A stretch of DNA of 64,000 bases from Lentzea aerocolonigenes (lineage in GTDB: Bacteria; Actinomycetota; Actinomycetes; Mycobacteriales; Pseudonocardiaceae): positions 248,001 to 312,000 of the forward strand of contig NZ_BBOJ01000008.1 in the NCBI RefSeq assembly GCF_000974445.1, written 5' to 3'. The notes beneath the pieces are model-generated. The model was not told the origin of the DNA and searched no databases. It was given only the letters and a program-made list of their open reading frames with translations. Each line of letters begins with the position of its first letter. Positions within the stretch are counted from its first letter, which is position 1. This document shows positions 44,685 to 52,586 of the stretch, in pieces. Position numbers and translations under genes: made by a program.

Positions 44685-45559
44685 ACAGCGCGCTTCGCGT
44701 ACTTCGCGAGGAACTGCACGACGTCCGGGGTCACCTTGCGGTAGAACTCGTCGTCGTGCCCGCCGGGCTTCACCGTGCCGACCTCGGGCCGCACCTCGCG
44801 GATGAACCGGCGGGTGCCCTCGATGAACCGGTCGTGGTCGCCGATCCACACGCCGAGCGCGGTCGGGCCGGTGGAGCCGAGGTGGCGCAACGGGTCCAGC
44901 GACGTCCACTCGGCCTCGTTCTTGAACGCCCTGCGCTTGGCCATCTCCGGCCACGTGGTGATCAGGCCGGGGGAGACGGTCGCCGCGGCCGCGATCGGGT
45001 CGCCACGCTCGGCGCGACGGCGGGCGTACAGCAGCGCGCCGAAGCCGCCCATGGACACGCCCGTCACCGCGAACGGCTCGCCGTAGCCGCGTTCCTTGAG
45101 CCAGCGGGGGATCTCGTCGAGCAGCATGGCCATCGGGTCGTCGCCGGGGACGTTCTCGTGCCAGTAGTTGTCGCCGCCGTCGACCGCGACGAAGCCGAAC
45201 GCCGGGACCGAGCCCTTCGCCACCGCAGAGGTCAGGACGCCGGCGAGATCGCCCGCGTTGGCGTGCCGGGCGTCGCCGTGCAGGCCGTGCAGGAGGATCG
45301 ACATCGGCAGGCCGCGGGTGCTCGCGCCGGTCGGGAGGTAGAAGGTGAGGGTGACGTCGCGGTGGCGTGCGGCCGAGTACACGCGTTCGAAGCGGACGGT
45401 CGGCTTGGCCGCCGGCGTCCGGCTGAGGCCCTCCGCCGTCGCGATCTGCTGCTCGGCGGCGGTGGACGACGACACGTACGTCGCTACCCCTGCGGCCGTC
45501 GCGACGACCGCGCCGATCGCCGCGAGGAGTGTGCGGCGGCTGTACCTCGGTTCCCCCAT
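44681..45559 (-). CDS. exported esterase (esterase D/PHB-depolymerase-like)
   Basis: A 292-residue alpha/beta hydrolase with a twin-arginine signal (YSRRTLLAAIGAVVATAAG). The nucleophile Ser lies in VTGVSMGGFGALLYARR, the oxyanion strand in MSILLHGLHGDARH, the acid Asp in GVWIGDHDRF, and the His in KPGGHDDEFY. The antigen 85/esterase D-like layout is clear. ATG 45559 has GAGGTGA upstream; GTG 45565 is the alternative. It is followed (convergently) by the serine hydrolase. Confidence 0.88.
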   Translation of the reverse strand: MGEPRYSRRTLLAAIGAVVATAAGVATYVSSSTAAEQQIATAEGLSRTPAAKPTVRFERVYSAARHRDVTLTFYLPTGASTRGLPMSILLHGLHGDARHANAGDLAGVLTSAVAKGSVPAFGFVAVDGGDNYWHENVPGDDPMAMLLDEIPRWLKERGYGEPFAVTGVSMGGFGALLYARRRAERGDPIAAAATVSPGLITTWPEMAKRRAFKNEAEWTSLDPLRHLGSTGPTALGVWIGDHDRFIEGTRRFIREVRPEVGTVKPGGHDDEFYRKVTPDVVQFLAKYAKRAV

Positions 45560-45598
45560 GCTCACCTCATCGCGTGGGCACCGTTCCTCGTTTCCTTC

Positions 45599-46729
45599 TC
45601 AGAGGACGGAACGCACGCGTAAGGAGGACAGTTCCTCGTCCGAAAAACCCAGCCAGCGCAACACGCGATCATTGTGCGCGCCGAGCGCGGGCACCGCACC
45701 CGGTGACCACTCGAAGCCCTCGGTCGCAGGTGGCAGCATGCGGGCCGTTCCGCCGGGAACCTGCACGTCAACCCACGTGTCGAGCTGCGGGTGGGTGGGC
45801 AGTTCGGTGATCGAGCGGGTCAGCGCGGCTGGCACGTCGGCCCGGTCCAGAGCGGCCAGCAACTCGGTCGCGGTGAGGTCCGAAAAGGCCTGTTCGAGAA
45901 TCTTCTGCAGCTCCGCTCGGTGCTGGACGCGGGACGCCACTGTGGCGAACCTCTCCTCCGCCGCCAGCCCGATCATCGCGCACAGCCGCTGCCACTGGCC
46001 GTCGTTCTGCACGGCCAGGTGCACGGCGCCGTCCGCGCAGGTCACCGGCCCGTACGGCGCGATGCTCGGGTGGTGCGCACCCGACCGCGGCGCCGCGGCA
46101 CCCGTCCCGGCCGCGTAGAGCATCGGCTGGTGCATCCACTCGGCCATCGCCCCGAACAGCGACAGCCGCAGCCGCGTGCCCGAACCCGTCCTGGACCGCT
46201 GCAACAACGCCGCCAGCACCGCCGCGTGCAGCTGGACGCCCGCCGCGATGTCCGCGACCGAGATGCCGGCCCGCGCGACCACGTCACCCTCTCCGGTCAG
46301 CGACACCAGCCCGGCCTCGGACTGCACCAGTGCGTCGAACGCCTTGCGGTCCGCGTACGGGCCGTCCCAGCCGTAACCGGACAGCTCGCCGACGATCAAC
46401 GTCTCCGGCAGCTCCAGCGCGAGACGAGACCACACGCGGGGCGACAGGTTGCACAGCAGCACGTCAGCCCGCGCGATCAGCCGGTCCAGCACCTCGCGGC
46501 CGTCGGGGTGGTTGATGTCGAGCGACACCGACTCCTTGCCGACGTTCGTCCACGCGAAGTACGACGACACCTCTCCGCACGCCGAGTCGTAGTGCCGAGC
46601 GAAGTCGCCGACGCCCGGCCGTTCGATCTTGATCACGCGAGCCCCGAGATCGGCCAGCAGCCGCGTCGCGTAGGGCACGGCGACGGCCTGCTCCAGGCTC
46701 ACCACCACGACACCGTCAAGCGGTCTCAA
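45599..46729 (-). CDS. CaiB/BaiF family CoA-transferase
   Basis: A 376-residue class III CoA-transferase. It opens [21 protein letters not shown] and [22 protein letters not shown], the family's CoA-binding N-terminus, and has the probable catalytic Asp in [20 protein letters not shown]. The C-terminus [15 protein letters not shown] [14 protein letters not shown] is typical. It transfers CoA between a carboxylic acid and a CoA thioester; which acid is unknown. TTG 46729 is preferred because GGTGGGGAG lies just upstream; a GTG at 46744 lacks this. The start lies inside the end of fdhD, so the two are coupled. Confidence 0.87.
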   Translation of the reverse strand: MRPLDGVVVVSLEQAVAVPYATRLLADLGARVIKIERPGVGDFARHYDSACGEVSSYFAWTNVGKESVSLDINHPDGREVLDRLIARADVLLCNLSPRVWSRLALELPETLIVGELSGYGWDGPYADRKAFDALVQSEAGLVSLTGEGDVVARAGISVADIAAGVQLHAAVLAALLQRSRTGSGTRLRLSLFGAMAEWMHQPMLYAAGTGAAAPRSGAHHPSIAPYGPVTCADGAVHLAVQNDGQWQRLCAMIGLAAEERFATVASRVQHRAELQKILEQAFSDLTATELLAALDRADVPAALTRSITELPTHPQLDTWVDVQVPGGTARMLPPATEGFEWSPGAVPALGAHNDRVLRWLGFSDEELSSLRVRSVL

Positions 46730-47543
46730 GCACGCGCTCCCCACCGGTGTAGATGTTCATCGAGTCGCCGCGCAGGAAGCCGATGAGCGTCATGCCCTGC
46801 TCCTCGGCGAGCTCGACGGCGAGCGACGACGGCGCCGACACCGCGGCGAGCACCGGAATCCCGGCCATCGCCGCCTTCTGCACCAGCTCGAACGACGCCC
46901 GCCCGGACACCATCAGCACCGCGCCGCGCAACGGCACGAGGTTCTGCAGCACCGCCCAGCCCAGCACCTTGTCGACGGCGTTGTGCCTGCCCACGTCCTC
47001 CCGCACGACCAGCAGCTCACCGTTCACGAACAGCCCGGCCGCGTGCAGCCCGCCCGTGCTCTCGAAGACCTTCTGCCGTTCCCGCAACGCGTCCGGGAAC
47101 CCCGTGAGCGCGTCCGGCGTGACTCTGACGTCGTCCAGCGCGGGGGAGTGCCGCGTCTTGAGCTTCACCGCGTCCAGCGCGGCCTTCCCGCAGACCCCGC
47201 ACGACGACGTGGTGTAGAAGTTCCGCTCCACCCCGGTGTCCGGCGGCGGCACCCCGTCGGCCAGCGCGACGTCCAGCACGTTGTAGGTGTTCATGCCGTC
47301 GGGCCCGGTGCCCTCGCAGAACCGGGCGACCGAGACGTCTTCCGCCGACCCGATGACACCCTCGCTGAGCAGGAAGCCGTGCGCGAGCTCGACGTCCTGG
47401 CCGGGAGTGCGCATCGTGACGGCCAACGCCTTCCCGTTGACCCTCAGCTCCAGCGGCTCCTCGGCGGCGAGCGCGTCGACCCTGCGGCGCCGACCGCTCG
47501 ACGACACCCGCTCGACCGCTCGGCGCACCGTCACTCGGCCCAT
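46716..47543 (-). CDS. fdhD: FdhD, sulfur carrier for formate dehydrogenase-type molybdoenzymes
   Basis: A 275-residue protein that passes sulfur from a cysteine desulfurase to the molybdenum cofactor of FdhF-type enzymes. The key motif is [11 protein letters not shown], with the two reactive cysteines. Further family motifs are [37 protein letters not shown] and [23 protein letters not shown] 47543 follows GGAGATGTGCAC. The likely client is the FdhF/YdeP-like enzyme encoded at 52583-54877 in this same window. Downstream caiB overlaps its end. Confidence 0.95.
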   Translation of the reverse strand: MGRVTVRRAVERVSSSGRRRRVDALAAEEPLELRVNGKALAVTMRTPGQDVELAHGFLLSEGVIGSAEDVSVARFCEGTGPDGMNTYNVLDVALADGVPPPDTGVERNFYTTSSCGVCGKAALDAVKLKTRHSPALDDVRVTPDALTGFPDALRERQKVFESTGGLHAAGLFVNGELLVVREDVGRHNAVDKVLGWAVLQNLVPLRGAVLMVSGRASFELVQKAAMAGIPVLAAVSAPSSLAVELAEEQGMTLIGFLRGDSMNIYTGGERVLETA

Positions 47544-47608
47544 GTGCACATCTCCTTCGGACCGCTATGTTCCCCACCGACCAGGCTACGTGGGAGGGAT
47601 CTCGGGGC

Positions 47609-49123
47609 ATGGACGACGTCGTGATCGTGGGAGGCGGCCACAACGGGCTGGTGGCGGCCGCGTACCTCGCGCGGGCGGGGAAGTCGGTCAGGGTGCTGGA
47701 GAAGCTGCCGCACGTCGGCGGGGCGGCGGTGAGCGCGTCACCGTGGGAGGGTGTCGACGCCCGGCTCTCGCGCTTCTCGTACCTCGTGTCGCTGCTGCCC
47801 GACCAGATCGTGTCCGATCTCGGGCTCAACCTGAAGCTGCGGTCGCGGGCCGCGTCGTCGTACACGCCGAACGGCAAGACCGGGCTGCTGGTCGAGCGTT
47901 CGCCCGGCGAGGCGACCGTGAAGTCGTTCGAGGCCGTCTGCGGGTCGCTGGACGACTGGGAGCGGTGGCAGCGCTGGTACGCGGACCTGGAGCTGATGGC
48001 CGCTGCTCTGGCGCCGACACTCCTGGAGCCGTTGGTGTCACGCGAACACCTGCGCGTGCACGTCGACGCGGTGGCGCGCGGGCGGTTGTGGGAGCAGGTC
48101 TTCGAACGGCCGATCGGCGCGACGTTGCAGGAGCTCTTCGACAACAACCTGGTGCGCGGTGTCGTGGCCACGGACGCGTTGATCGGCACGCACTCGTCGT
48201 TGCACTCGTTGCGCGCCAACAAGTGCTTCCTCTACCACGTGATCGGCAACGGTTCCGGTGAGTGGAAGGTCCCCGTGGGCGGCATGGGCGGGGTCACCGC
48301 CGAGCTGGAACGGGTGGCGCGCGAGGCCGGCGCCCAGATCGTCACGGGTGCCGAGGTGACGTCCATCGAAACGGACGGCAAGACCGTGTCGGTGGTGTGC
48401 GGCGACGAGACTTTCGAAGCGCGGTTCGTGCTGTCCAATGTGGCCCCTTCGGTGCTGGGGCGGTTGCGGGGCGAGGAAGTTCACGACGCGCCCGGTTGTC
48501 AGCTGAAGATCAACATGTTGTTGCGCAGGCTGCCGGAGCTGAAGTCCGGTGTGGACGCTCGGCTCGCGTTCGCCGGCACGTTCCACCTCGACGAGTCGTA
48601 CGACCAGCTGGAGACCGCGTACCTGGAGAGCGTCGCGGGGCAGGTGCCGTCGGTGCTGCCGGGCGAGATGTACTGCCACTCGCTGACCGACCCGTCGATC
48701 CTCGGGTCGTCGCTCGCGGGCCACGAGACGCTGACGCTGTTCGGTCTGCACCTGCCCGCCTCACTGTTCGAGGGTCGCAACACCGAACTCCGCGACGAGC
48801 TCGTCCAGCGGTACCTGAACCAGCTCAACGCGCACCTGGTCGAGCCGATCCAGGACTGCCTCGCCGTCGACGCCGACGGCGAGCCGTGCATCGAGGCCCG
48901 CACGCCGCTGGACCTGGAGGAAGAGCTCGGCCTGCCGGGTGGCAACATCTTCCACGGAGAGCTCGACTGGCCGTTCGCCGAGACCGACGACGAGGTCGGC
49001 AGGTGGGGTGTCGAGACGGGCGACGACAACGTCTTCGTCTGCGGCGCGGGGTCCCGGCGGGGCGGTGGGGTCAGCGGCATCGGCGGCCACAACGCGGCGC
49101 GGGCGGTTCTCGAACGCATTTGA
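47609..49123 (+). CDS. FAD-dependent phytoene desaturase-like oxidoreductase
   Basis: A 504-residue flavoprotein. The dinucleotide fold is VVIVGGGHNGLVAAAYLARAG, followed by VRVLEKLPHVGGAAVS. The C-terminal FAD contact VFVCGAGSRRGGGVSGIGGH also matches the phytoene desaturase/CrtI-like oxidoreductases that include PYROXD2 relatives. There is no carotenoid gene nearby, so carotenoid synthesis is not implied. ATG 47609 has GGGAGGG 11 bases upstream. It is divergent from fdhD across 65 bp. Confidence 0.87.
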   Translation: MDDVVIVGGGHNGLVAAAYLARAGKSVRVLEKLPHVGGAAVSASPWEGVDARLSRFSYLVSLLPDQIVSDLGLNLKLRSRAASSYTPNGKTGLLVERSPGEATVKSFEAVCGSLDDWERWQRWYADLELMAAALAPTLLEPLVSREHLRVHVDAVARGRLWEQVFERPIGATLQELFDNNLVRGVVATDALIGTHSSLHSLRANKCFLYHVIGNGSGEWKVPVGGMGGVTAELERVAREAGAQIVTGAEVTSIETDGKTVSVVCGDETFEARFVLSNVAPSVLGRLRGEEVHDAPGCQLKINMLLRRLPELKSGVDARLAFAGTFHLDESYDQLETAYLESVAGQVPSVLPGEMYCHSLTDPSILGSSLAGHETLTLFGLHLPASLFEGRNTELRDELVQRYLNQLNAHLVEPIQDCLAVDADGEPCIEARTPLDLEEELGLPGGNIFHGELDWPFAETDDEVGRWGVETGDDNVFVCGAGSRRGGGVSGIGGHNAARAVLERI

Positions 49124-49149
49124 GACATTTTTACCGTGACATTTAGGAT
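49120..49149 (+). promoter_or_regulatory. promoter of the HTH gene
   Basis: TTGAGA (49120-49125) and TAGGAT (49144-49149) with an 18-base spacer form a good sigma-A-type promoter in an AT-rich pocket; the -35 overlaps the upstream gene's stop. A start of transcription about 7 bases later would leave only about 10 bases before the ATG at 49167. Confidence 0.6.
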
Positions 49150-49166
49150 GACAGACGCCGTCATCT

Positions 49167-49676
49167 ATGGTTACAGTTGTCCGCGTGGGGGACTTCTACG
49201 GAATCGCAGAGATCGCTGACGCCATGGGCCTCAGCCGGCAGCTGGTGGCCGTGTGGCGCAAGCGTCGCTCGCACGGCATCCCGGAGCCGGACGCCGAGCT
49301 CGCGTCCGGCCCGATCTGGCGCCGCGAGACCGTCGAGCCGTGGATCGAGCGGACCCGAGGACGGCTCGGCCTCGCCGGGGCGCGGGAGTCGGCGAGCCGG
49401 AGTCTGCGGCTGCGGACGTGCCGCCGGGTGCTGCGGCTCGCGGCGCTGATGCTGGAGGAACCCCAGCGGCCGCGGGTGCTCAACGAGGCGGCGGACCAGC
49501 TGCGCGACCTGATCCACGAGATCGACCAGACCGCGGACGACGTGGTGGGCGCGCTGCTGCGGGAGCTCGTCGAACCGGTGCGCGACCCGGACGTGCCCGC
49601 GGAACTGCTGCGGGTGCCGGTCATCGAGTCGTTGCCGCTGGTGACCGCCGTCGCACGGAACTCGCCAGACTGGTGA
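49167..49676 (+). CDS. small helix-turn-helix regulator-like protein
   Basis: A 169-residue protein with an N-terminal MerR/AlpA-like helix-turn-helix (GIAEIADAMGLSRQLVAVWR, then IWRRETVEPWIERTRG), as in excisionase-type DNA-binding proteins. The C-terminal 100 residues are helical (LRLRTCRRVLRLAALMLEE) and unknown. ATG 49167 or GTG 49185 could be the start; either fits a nearly leaderless transcript from the promoter just upstream. Its 3' end overlaps the convergent DUF2238 membrane gene by 56 bp. Target genes unknown. Confidence 0.72.
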   Translation: MVTVVRVGDFYGIAEIADAMGLSRQLVAVWRKRRSHGIPEPDAELASGPIWRRETVEPWIERTRGRLGLAGARESASRSLRLRTCRRVLRLAALMLEEPQRPRVLNEAADQLRDLIHEIDQTADDVVGALLRELVEPVRDPDVPAELLRVPVIESLPLVTAVARNSPDW

Positions 49677-50205
49677 CCAACGCGCCGAGTGCGGCCAACG
49701 CCATGTCGGCGTGGGCGTCCCACATGTCGCCCTGCTGGCCGTTGTAGGCCTCGGCGAGATCAGGGGCGAGCGTCATGGCGATCGCCCACTCGAGCAGTTC
49801 GTAGAGCGCGCTCGTCGCCAGCACGATCTCCAGCGACCGCAACCACTTCTGCCGCAGGACCGCGGTCACGCACACGCCGTACGCGAAGTGCACGAGCCGG
49901 TCGAAGTGGTTGCGGTCCCAGGAGAACACCTCGGACAGCCGCACGCCGAACAGTGCGTCCGTCCAGTCGTCGTACGGGACGAACGAGTAGATCCAGCGCG
50001 CCGCGATCGTGTGCAGCGCCAGGAACGTCAGCGCCCACGCCCATTGTGCGGTGTCGAGGCGCTTGCGGAGCAGCCACAGCGCCACCAGTGCCACCGCCGT
50101 CAACGAGCTGTGCAACGCCTGCTCGGCTGGCCACGGCGGGTCGATCCACGTCACCGCGACCAGTGCTCCGAACGCCCCCAGCAACCACAGCGGCCCCCGT
50201 GTCAT
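49621..50205 (-). CDS. DUF2238 (YjdF-like) membrane protein
   Basis: A 194-residue protein with about five to six transmembrane helices. The family traits are ALHTIAARWIYSFVPYDDW, the DRLVHFAYGVCV helix, the acidic ELLEWAIAM, and QQGDMWDAHADMALAALGAL, which carries the conserved Asp/Glu residues. Biochemical function is unknown. It is divergent from the ArsR-like regulator gene with 72 bp of AT-rich DNA between, so regulation by that protein is plausible. It overlaps the convergent HTH gene by 56 bp. Confidence 0.85.
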   Translation of the reverse strand: MTRGPLWLLGAFGALVAVTWIDPPWPAEQALHSSLTAVALVALWLLRKRLDTAQWAWALTFLALHTIAARWIYSFVPYDDWTDALFGVRLSEVFSWDRNHFDRLVHFAYGVCVTAVLRQKWLRSLEIVLATSALYELLEWAIAMTLAPDLAEAYNGQQGDMWDAHADMALAALGALVTSLASSVRRRSPAATTR

Positions 50206-50210
50206 GCGGC

Positions 50211-50265
50211 TTTTATATCAGGATTTATATATCAAGGAAGCTTGCTAAAGACTTCTTGCTACGCG
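50211..50265. promoter_or_regulatory. AT-rich divergent operator region
   Basis: Two similar boxes TTATATCAGGA (50213-50223) and TTATATATCAAGGA (50225-50238) are followed by two CTTGCTA copies (50241 and 50255 areas). The pocket contrasts sharply with the GC-rich surroundings and lies between the DUF2238 and ArsR-like starts, so it probably holds both promoters and the regulator's binding sites. Confidence 0.5.
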
Positions 50266-50277
50266 TACGGTGGTGTC

Positions 50278-50841
50278 ATGACCGAGCCCCGCATACGCGA
50301 CCCCAAGGCGCTGCGAGCCCTCTCGCACCCGTTCCGGTGGAAGCTGATCAACCTGCTGACGGAAGAGGGCGCGCAGACCGCGACGCAGTGCTCGGAGCGG
50401 CTCGACGAGAGCGTCGCGAGTTGCTCGTACCACCTGAACATGCTGGCCAAGTACGGCTTCGTGGAAGAGGTCGAGAGCCCAGGCCGGCAGAAGCCGTGGC
50501 GGATCGCGAAGAAGCGTGAGGCGATCTCGCCGGACGGGCTCGACCCCGAAGGTGCGATGGCCGCCGAGGCGGCCGCATTGGCTTACGTGGACCAGCAGTT
50601 CGAGATGCTCCGCGAGCGGTTGATCGCACGCAAGTTGCTGCCGTGGGAATGGCGTGACTCGGTCGGCACCATCGACAGCGTCAAGTTTCTGACCGTCGAA
50701 GAACTCGCCGAGTACAAGGCCGAGTTGGAGGCGTTGCTGCGCAAGTACAAGGAGCGCGCGGACGACCCGTCCCTGCGTCCCGAGGGTTCTCGTCCGGTCC
50801 GGTTGTTCCTGGGCGTCACCGTGGCGCCTGAACACGAGTAA
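50278..50841 (+). CDS. ArsR-like (HTH_20) transcriptional regulator
   Basis: A 187-residue regulator with an N-terminal winged helix: DPKALRALSHPFRWKLINLL, QTATQCSERLDESVASCSYH and LNMLAKYGFVEEVESPGRQK. No metal-binding cysteine cluster is obvious, so a small-molecule or protein signal is more likely than metal. The C-terminal half is helical and charged, suited to dimerisation. ATG 50278 lies after TACGGTGGTGTC. It is divergent from DUF2238, which it may control. Confidence 0.88.
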   Translation: MTEPRIRDPKALRALSHPFRWKLINLLTEEGAQTATQCSERLDESVASCSYHLNMLAKYGFVEEVESPGRQKPWRIAKKREAISPDGLDPEGAMAAEAAALAYVDQQFEMLRERLIARKLLPWEWRDSVGTIDSVKFLTVEELAEYKAELEALLRKYKERADDPSLRPEGSRPVRLFLGVTVAPEHE

Positions 50842-50865
50842 CTGTCACAAGATAGGGGAATTGTC

Positions 50866-51057
50866 GTGTTACCTCACGATCAAGCGTTTGCTATCGCGAA
50901 GCAACGACGGGATGACCTGGAGGGCGATGCGGCAGCTCACCGGCTCGTTCGCACACCTGAGGAAGTCGCTGCCAAGTCGGAGCGCCGGGGTGGCGCGGGC
51001 GTGCTCGCCTCAGGGCCTCGCCGCTGGAGGCTGTTCGGACGCGTTCGACCGGCGTAA
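50866..51057 (+). CDS. small charged protein, hypothetical
   Basis: A 63-residue frame opening LPHDQAFAIAKQRRDDLEGD, helical and rich in Arg, then a basic tail (RRWRLFGRVRPA). AGGGGAA lies 8 bases before the GTG at 50866, and the composition is protein-like. Short proteins of this style are common in Pseudonocardiales and streptomycetes, but I cannot name a family. It follows the regulator gene by 24 bp in the same direction. Confidence 0.6.
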   Translation: MLPHDQAFAIAKQRRDDLEGDAAAHRLVRTPEEVAAKSERRGGAGVLASGPRRWRLFGRVRPA

Positions 51058-51079
51058 CGTGTGACCTCGCCGCCGCTGT

Positions 51080-51098
51080 AAAGGTTTTCAACACCTTT
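51080..51098. promoter_or_regulatory. palindrome before the GH28 gene
   Basis: AAAGGT (51080-51085) and ACCTTT (51093-51098) form an inverted repeat with a 7-base spacer, in an AT-rich pocket 15 bases before the GH28 start. It could be an operator that overlaps the promoter or leader. Confidence 0.4.
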
Positions 51099-51113
51099 CA
51101 TCGGGAGGCACGT

Positions 51114-51114
51114 G
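51114..51114 (+). other. GTG start choice of the GH28 gene
   Basis: Two GTG triplets overlap here (51112 and 51114). Only the second opens the signal-peptide frame, and GGGAGG lies 8 bases before it, which settles the start. Confidence 0.7.
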
Positions 51115-52586
51115 TGTTCTCCAGGCTCGGTGCGGCGGTGGCGGCGGCACTGCTCGCCACGACAGTGCTCGCACACCCCGCCCAGGGTGTTCAGACACCG
51201 GCGGCGGACTTCAACGTCAAGGACTACGGGGCCGTCGGCAACGGCAGCGCCAGCGACACGGCGGCGATCGACAGGGCGATCACGGCGGCGAACGCGGCCG
51301 GTGGCGGGACGGTCCGGTTCCCGTCCGGCACCTACCGTTCGCCCAAGTCGATCCACATGAAGAGCAACGTCACGCTCCAGCTCGACGCCGGTGCGACGAT
51401 CATGGGGGCGAAGGGTGGCGGTTACGACAAGCCCGAGCCGAACCCCAACGACAAGTATCAGGACTACGGGCACAGCCACTTCCGCAACGCGATGATCTGG
51501 GGCGACCGGCTGACCAACATCGGCTTCGTCGGCTCCGGCACCATCGACGGCGGTGGCGCGCTGATCACCGGCAACCCGGACAGCGGCGAGGCCGACAAGA
51601 TCATCTCGTTGACGCGCTGCGAGAACCTCACCGTCAGCGGCATCAAGCTGCGGCGCGGCGGCCACTTCGCGATGCTGATCAACGGGTGCAAGAACGTCGT
51701 CTCCGACCGGCTCACGATCGACACCGCGAGCGACCGCGACGGCTGGAACGTCATCAGCACCACCAACGTGACGATCACCAACGGCAACTTCGCGGCCAAC
51801 GACGACGCGCTCGCGTTCAAGAGTGACTACGCCCTCGGGCAGAAGCTGTCCAACGGCAACGTGAAGGTCTACGACACCAAGCTCAGTGCCAAGTGCTGCA
51901 ACGCGTTGATGTTCGGCTCCGAGACGTGCGGCGACTTCACCGGCTACGACTTCCAGCGCATCGACGTCAAGGGCTCCAACAAGTCCGGGCTCGGGCTCGT
52001 GTCGATGGACGGGTCGGTCATCTCCGACGTGCACTACCGGGACATCACCGTCAGCGGTGTGCGGTCGCCGATCATGCTCAAGGTCGGCGCCCGCAAACGC
52101 TGCGGCAACAGTCCCGGCGTCGGCACCATCAAGAACATCACCTACGACAACATCACCATCAACGGTGCCTCGCCGTCGTTCAGCCCCACGATCATGGGCG
52201 ACGTCGACGGCCACGTCACCGACGTGACGTTCACCAACGTCAAGATCAATGTGCCGGGTGGCAACGGCACGACGTCGACGAACCCGCCGAGCAACGACCG
52301 CAAGAACTACAACCCGAACAGCATCGGCACCAGGCCCGCGTACGGCTGGTACGTCCGCTACGCCGACCGCATCAGGTTCCAGGGCGGCGGAGTCTCGTTC
52401 ACCAGCGACGACGGCCGTCCCGCCGTGATCGCCAACAGCTCCAGCGACATCACGTTCGACGGCTTCGCCTGGGAGCGCGGCGGCAAGAGCCCCGCGGACT
52501 TCGTCTTCCAGAACGTCAACGGGTTCTGCGTGCGGGGGAGCGGGTCGCCGCGCGTGACGGCGACCGGCTCCACCGAAGGCTGTTAG
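51114..52586 (+). CDS. secreted GH28-family polygalacturonase-like glycosidase
   Basis: A 490-residue exported right-handed beta-helix enzyme. The signal peptide is MFSRLGAAVAAALLATTVLA; the mature part opens FNVKDYGAVGNGSASDTAAI, the usual pectinase-fold start. GSGTIDGGG and NDDALAFKSDYA fall where GH28 enzymes keep their catalytic aspartates, and FGSETCGDF and RIDVKGSNKSG match the later conserved turns. The motifs deviate from classic polygalacturonase (NTDG, RIK), so the substrate could be another acidic or rhamnose-containing glycan. Its stop overlaps that of the convergent molybdoenzyme by four bases. Confidence 0.84.
   Translation: MFSRLGAAVAAALLATTVLAHPAQGVQTPAADFNVKDYGAVGNGSASDTAAIDRAITAANAAGGGTVRFPSGTYRSPKSIHMKSNVTLQLDAGATIMGAKGGGYDKPEPNPNDKYQDYGHSHFRNAMIWGDRLTNIGFVGSGTIDGGGALITGNPDSGEADKIISLTRCENLTVSGIKLRRGGHFAMLINGCKNVVSDRLTIDTASDRDGWNVISTTNVTITNGNFAANDDALAFKSDYALGQKLSNGNVKVYDTKLSAKCCNALMFGSETCGDFTGYDFQRIDVKGSNKSGLGLVSMDGSVISDVHYRDITVSGVRSPIMLKVGARKRCGNSPGVGTIKNITYDNITINGASPSFSPTIMGDVDGHVTDVTFTNVKINVPGGNGTTSTNPPSNDRKNYNPNSIGTRPAYGWYVRYADRIRFQGGGVSFTSDDGRPAVIANSSSDITFDGFAWERGGKSPADFVFQNVNGFCVRGSGSPRVTATGSTEGC

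Noticed and set aside
47609..49123. Carotenoid desaturase
   Set aside because: No other carotenoid gene is present, and the sequence fits the broader PYROXD2-like group.
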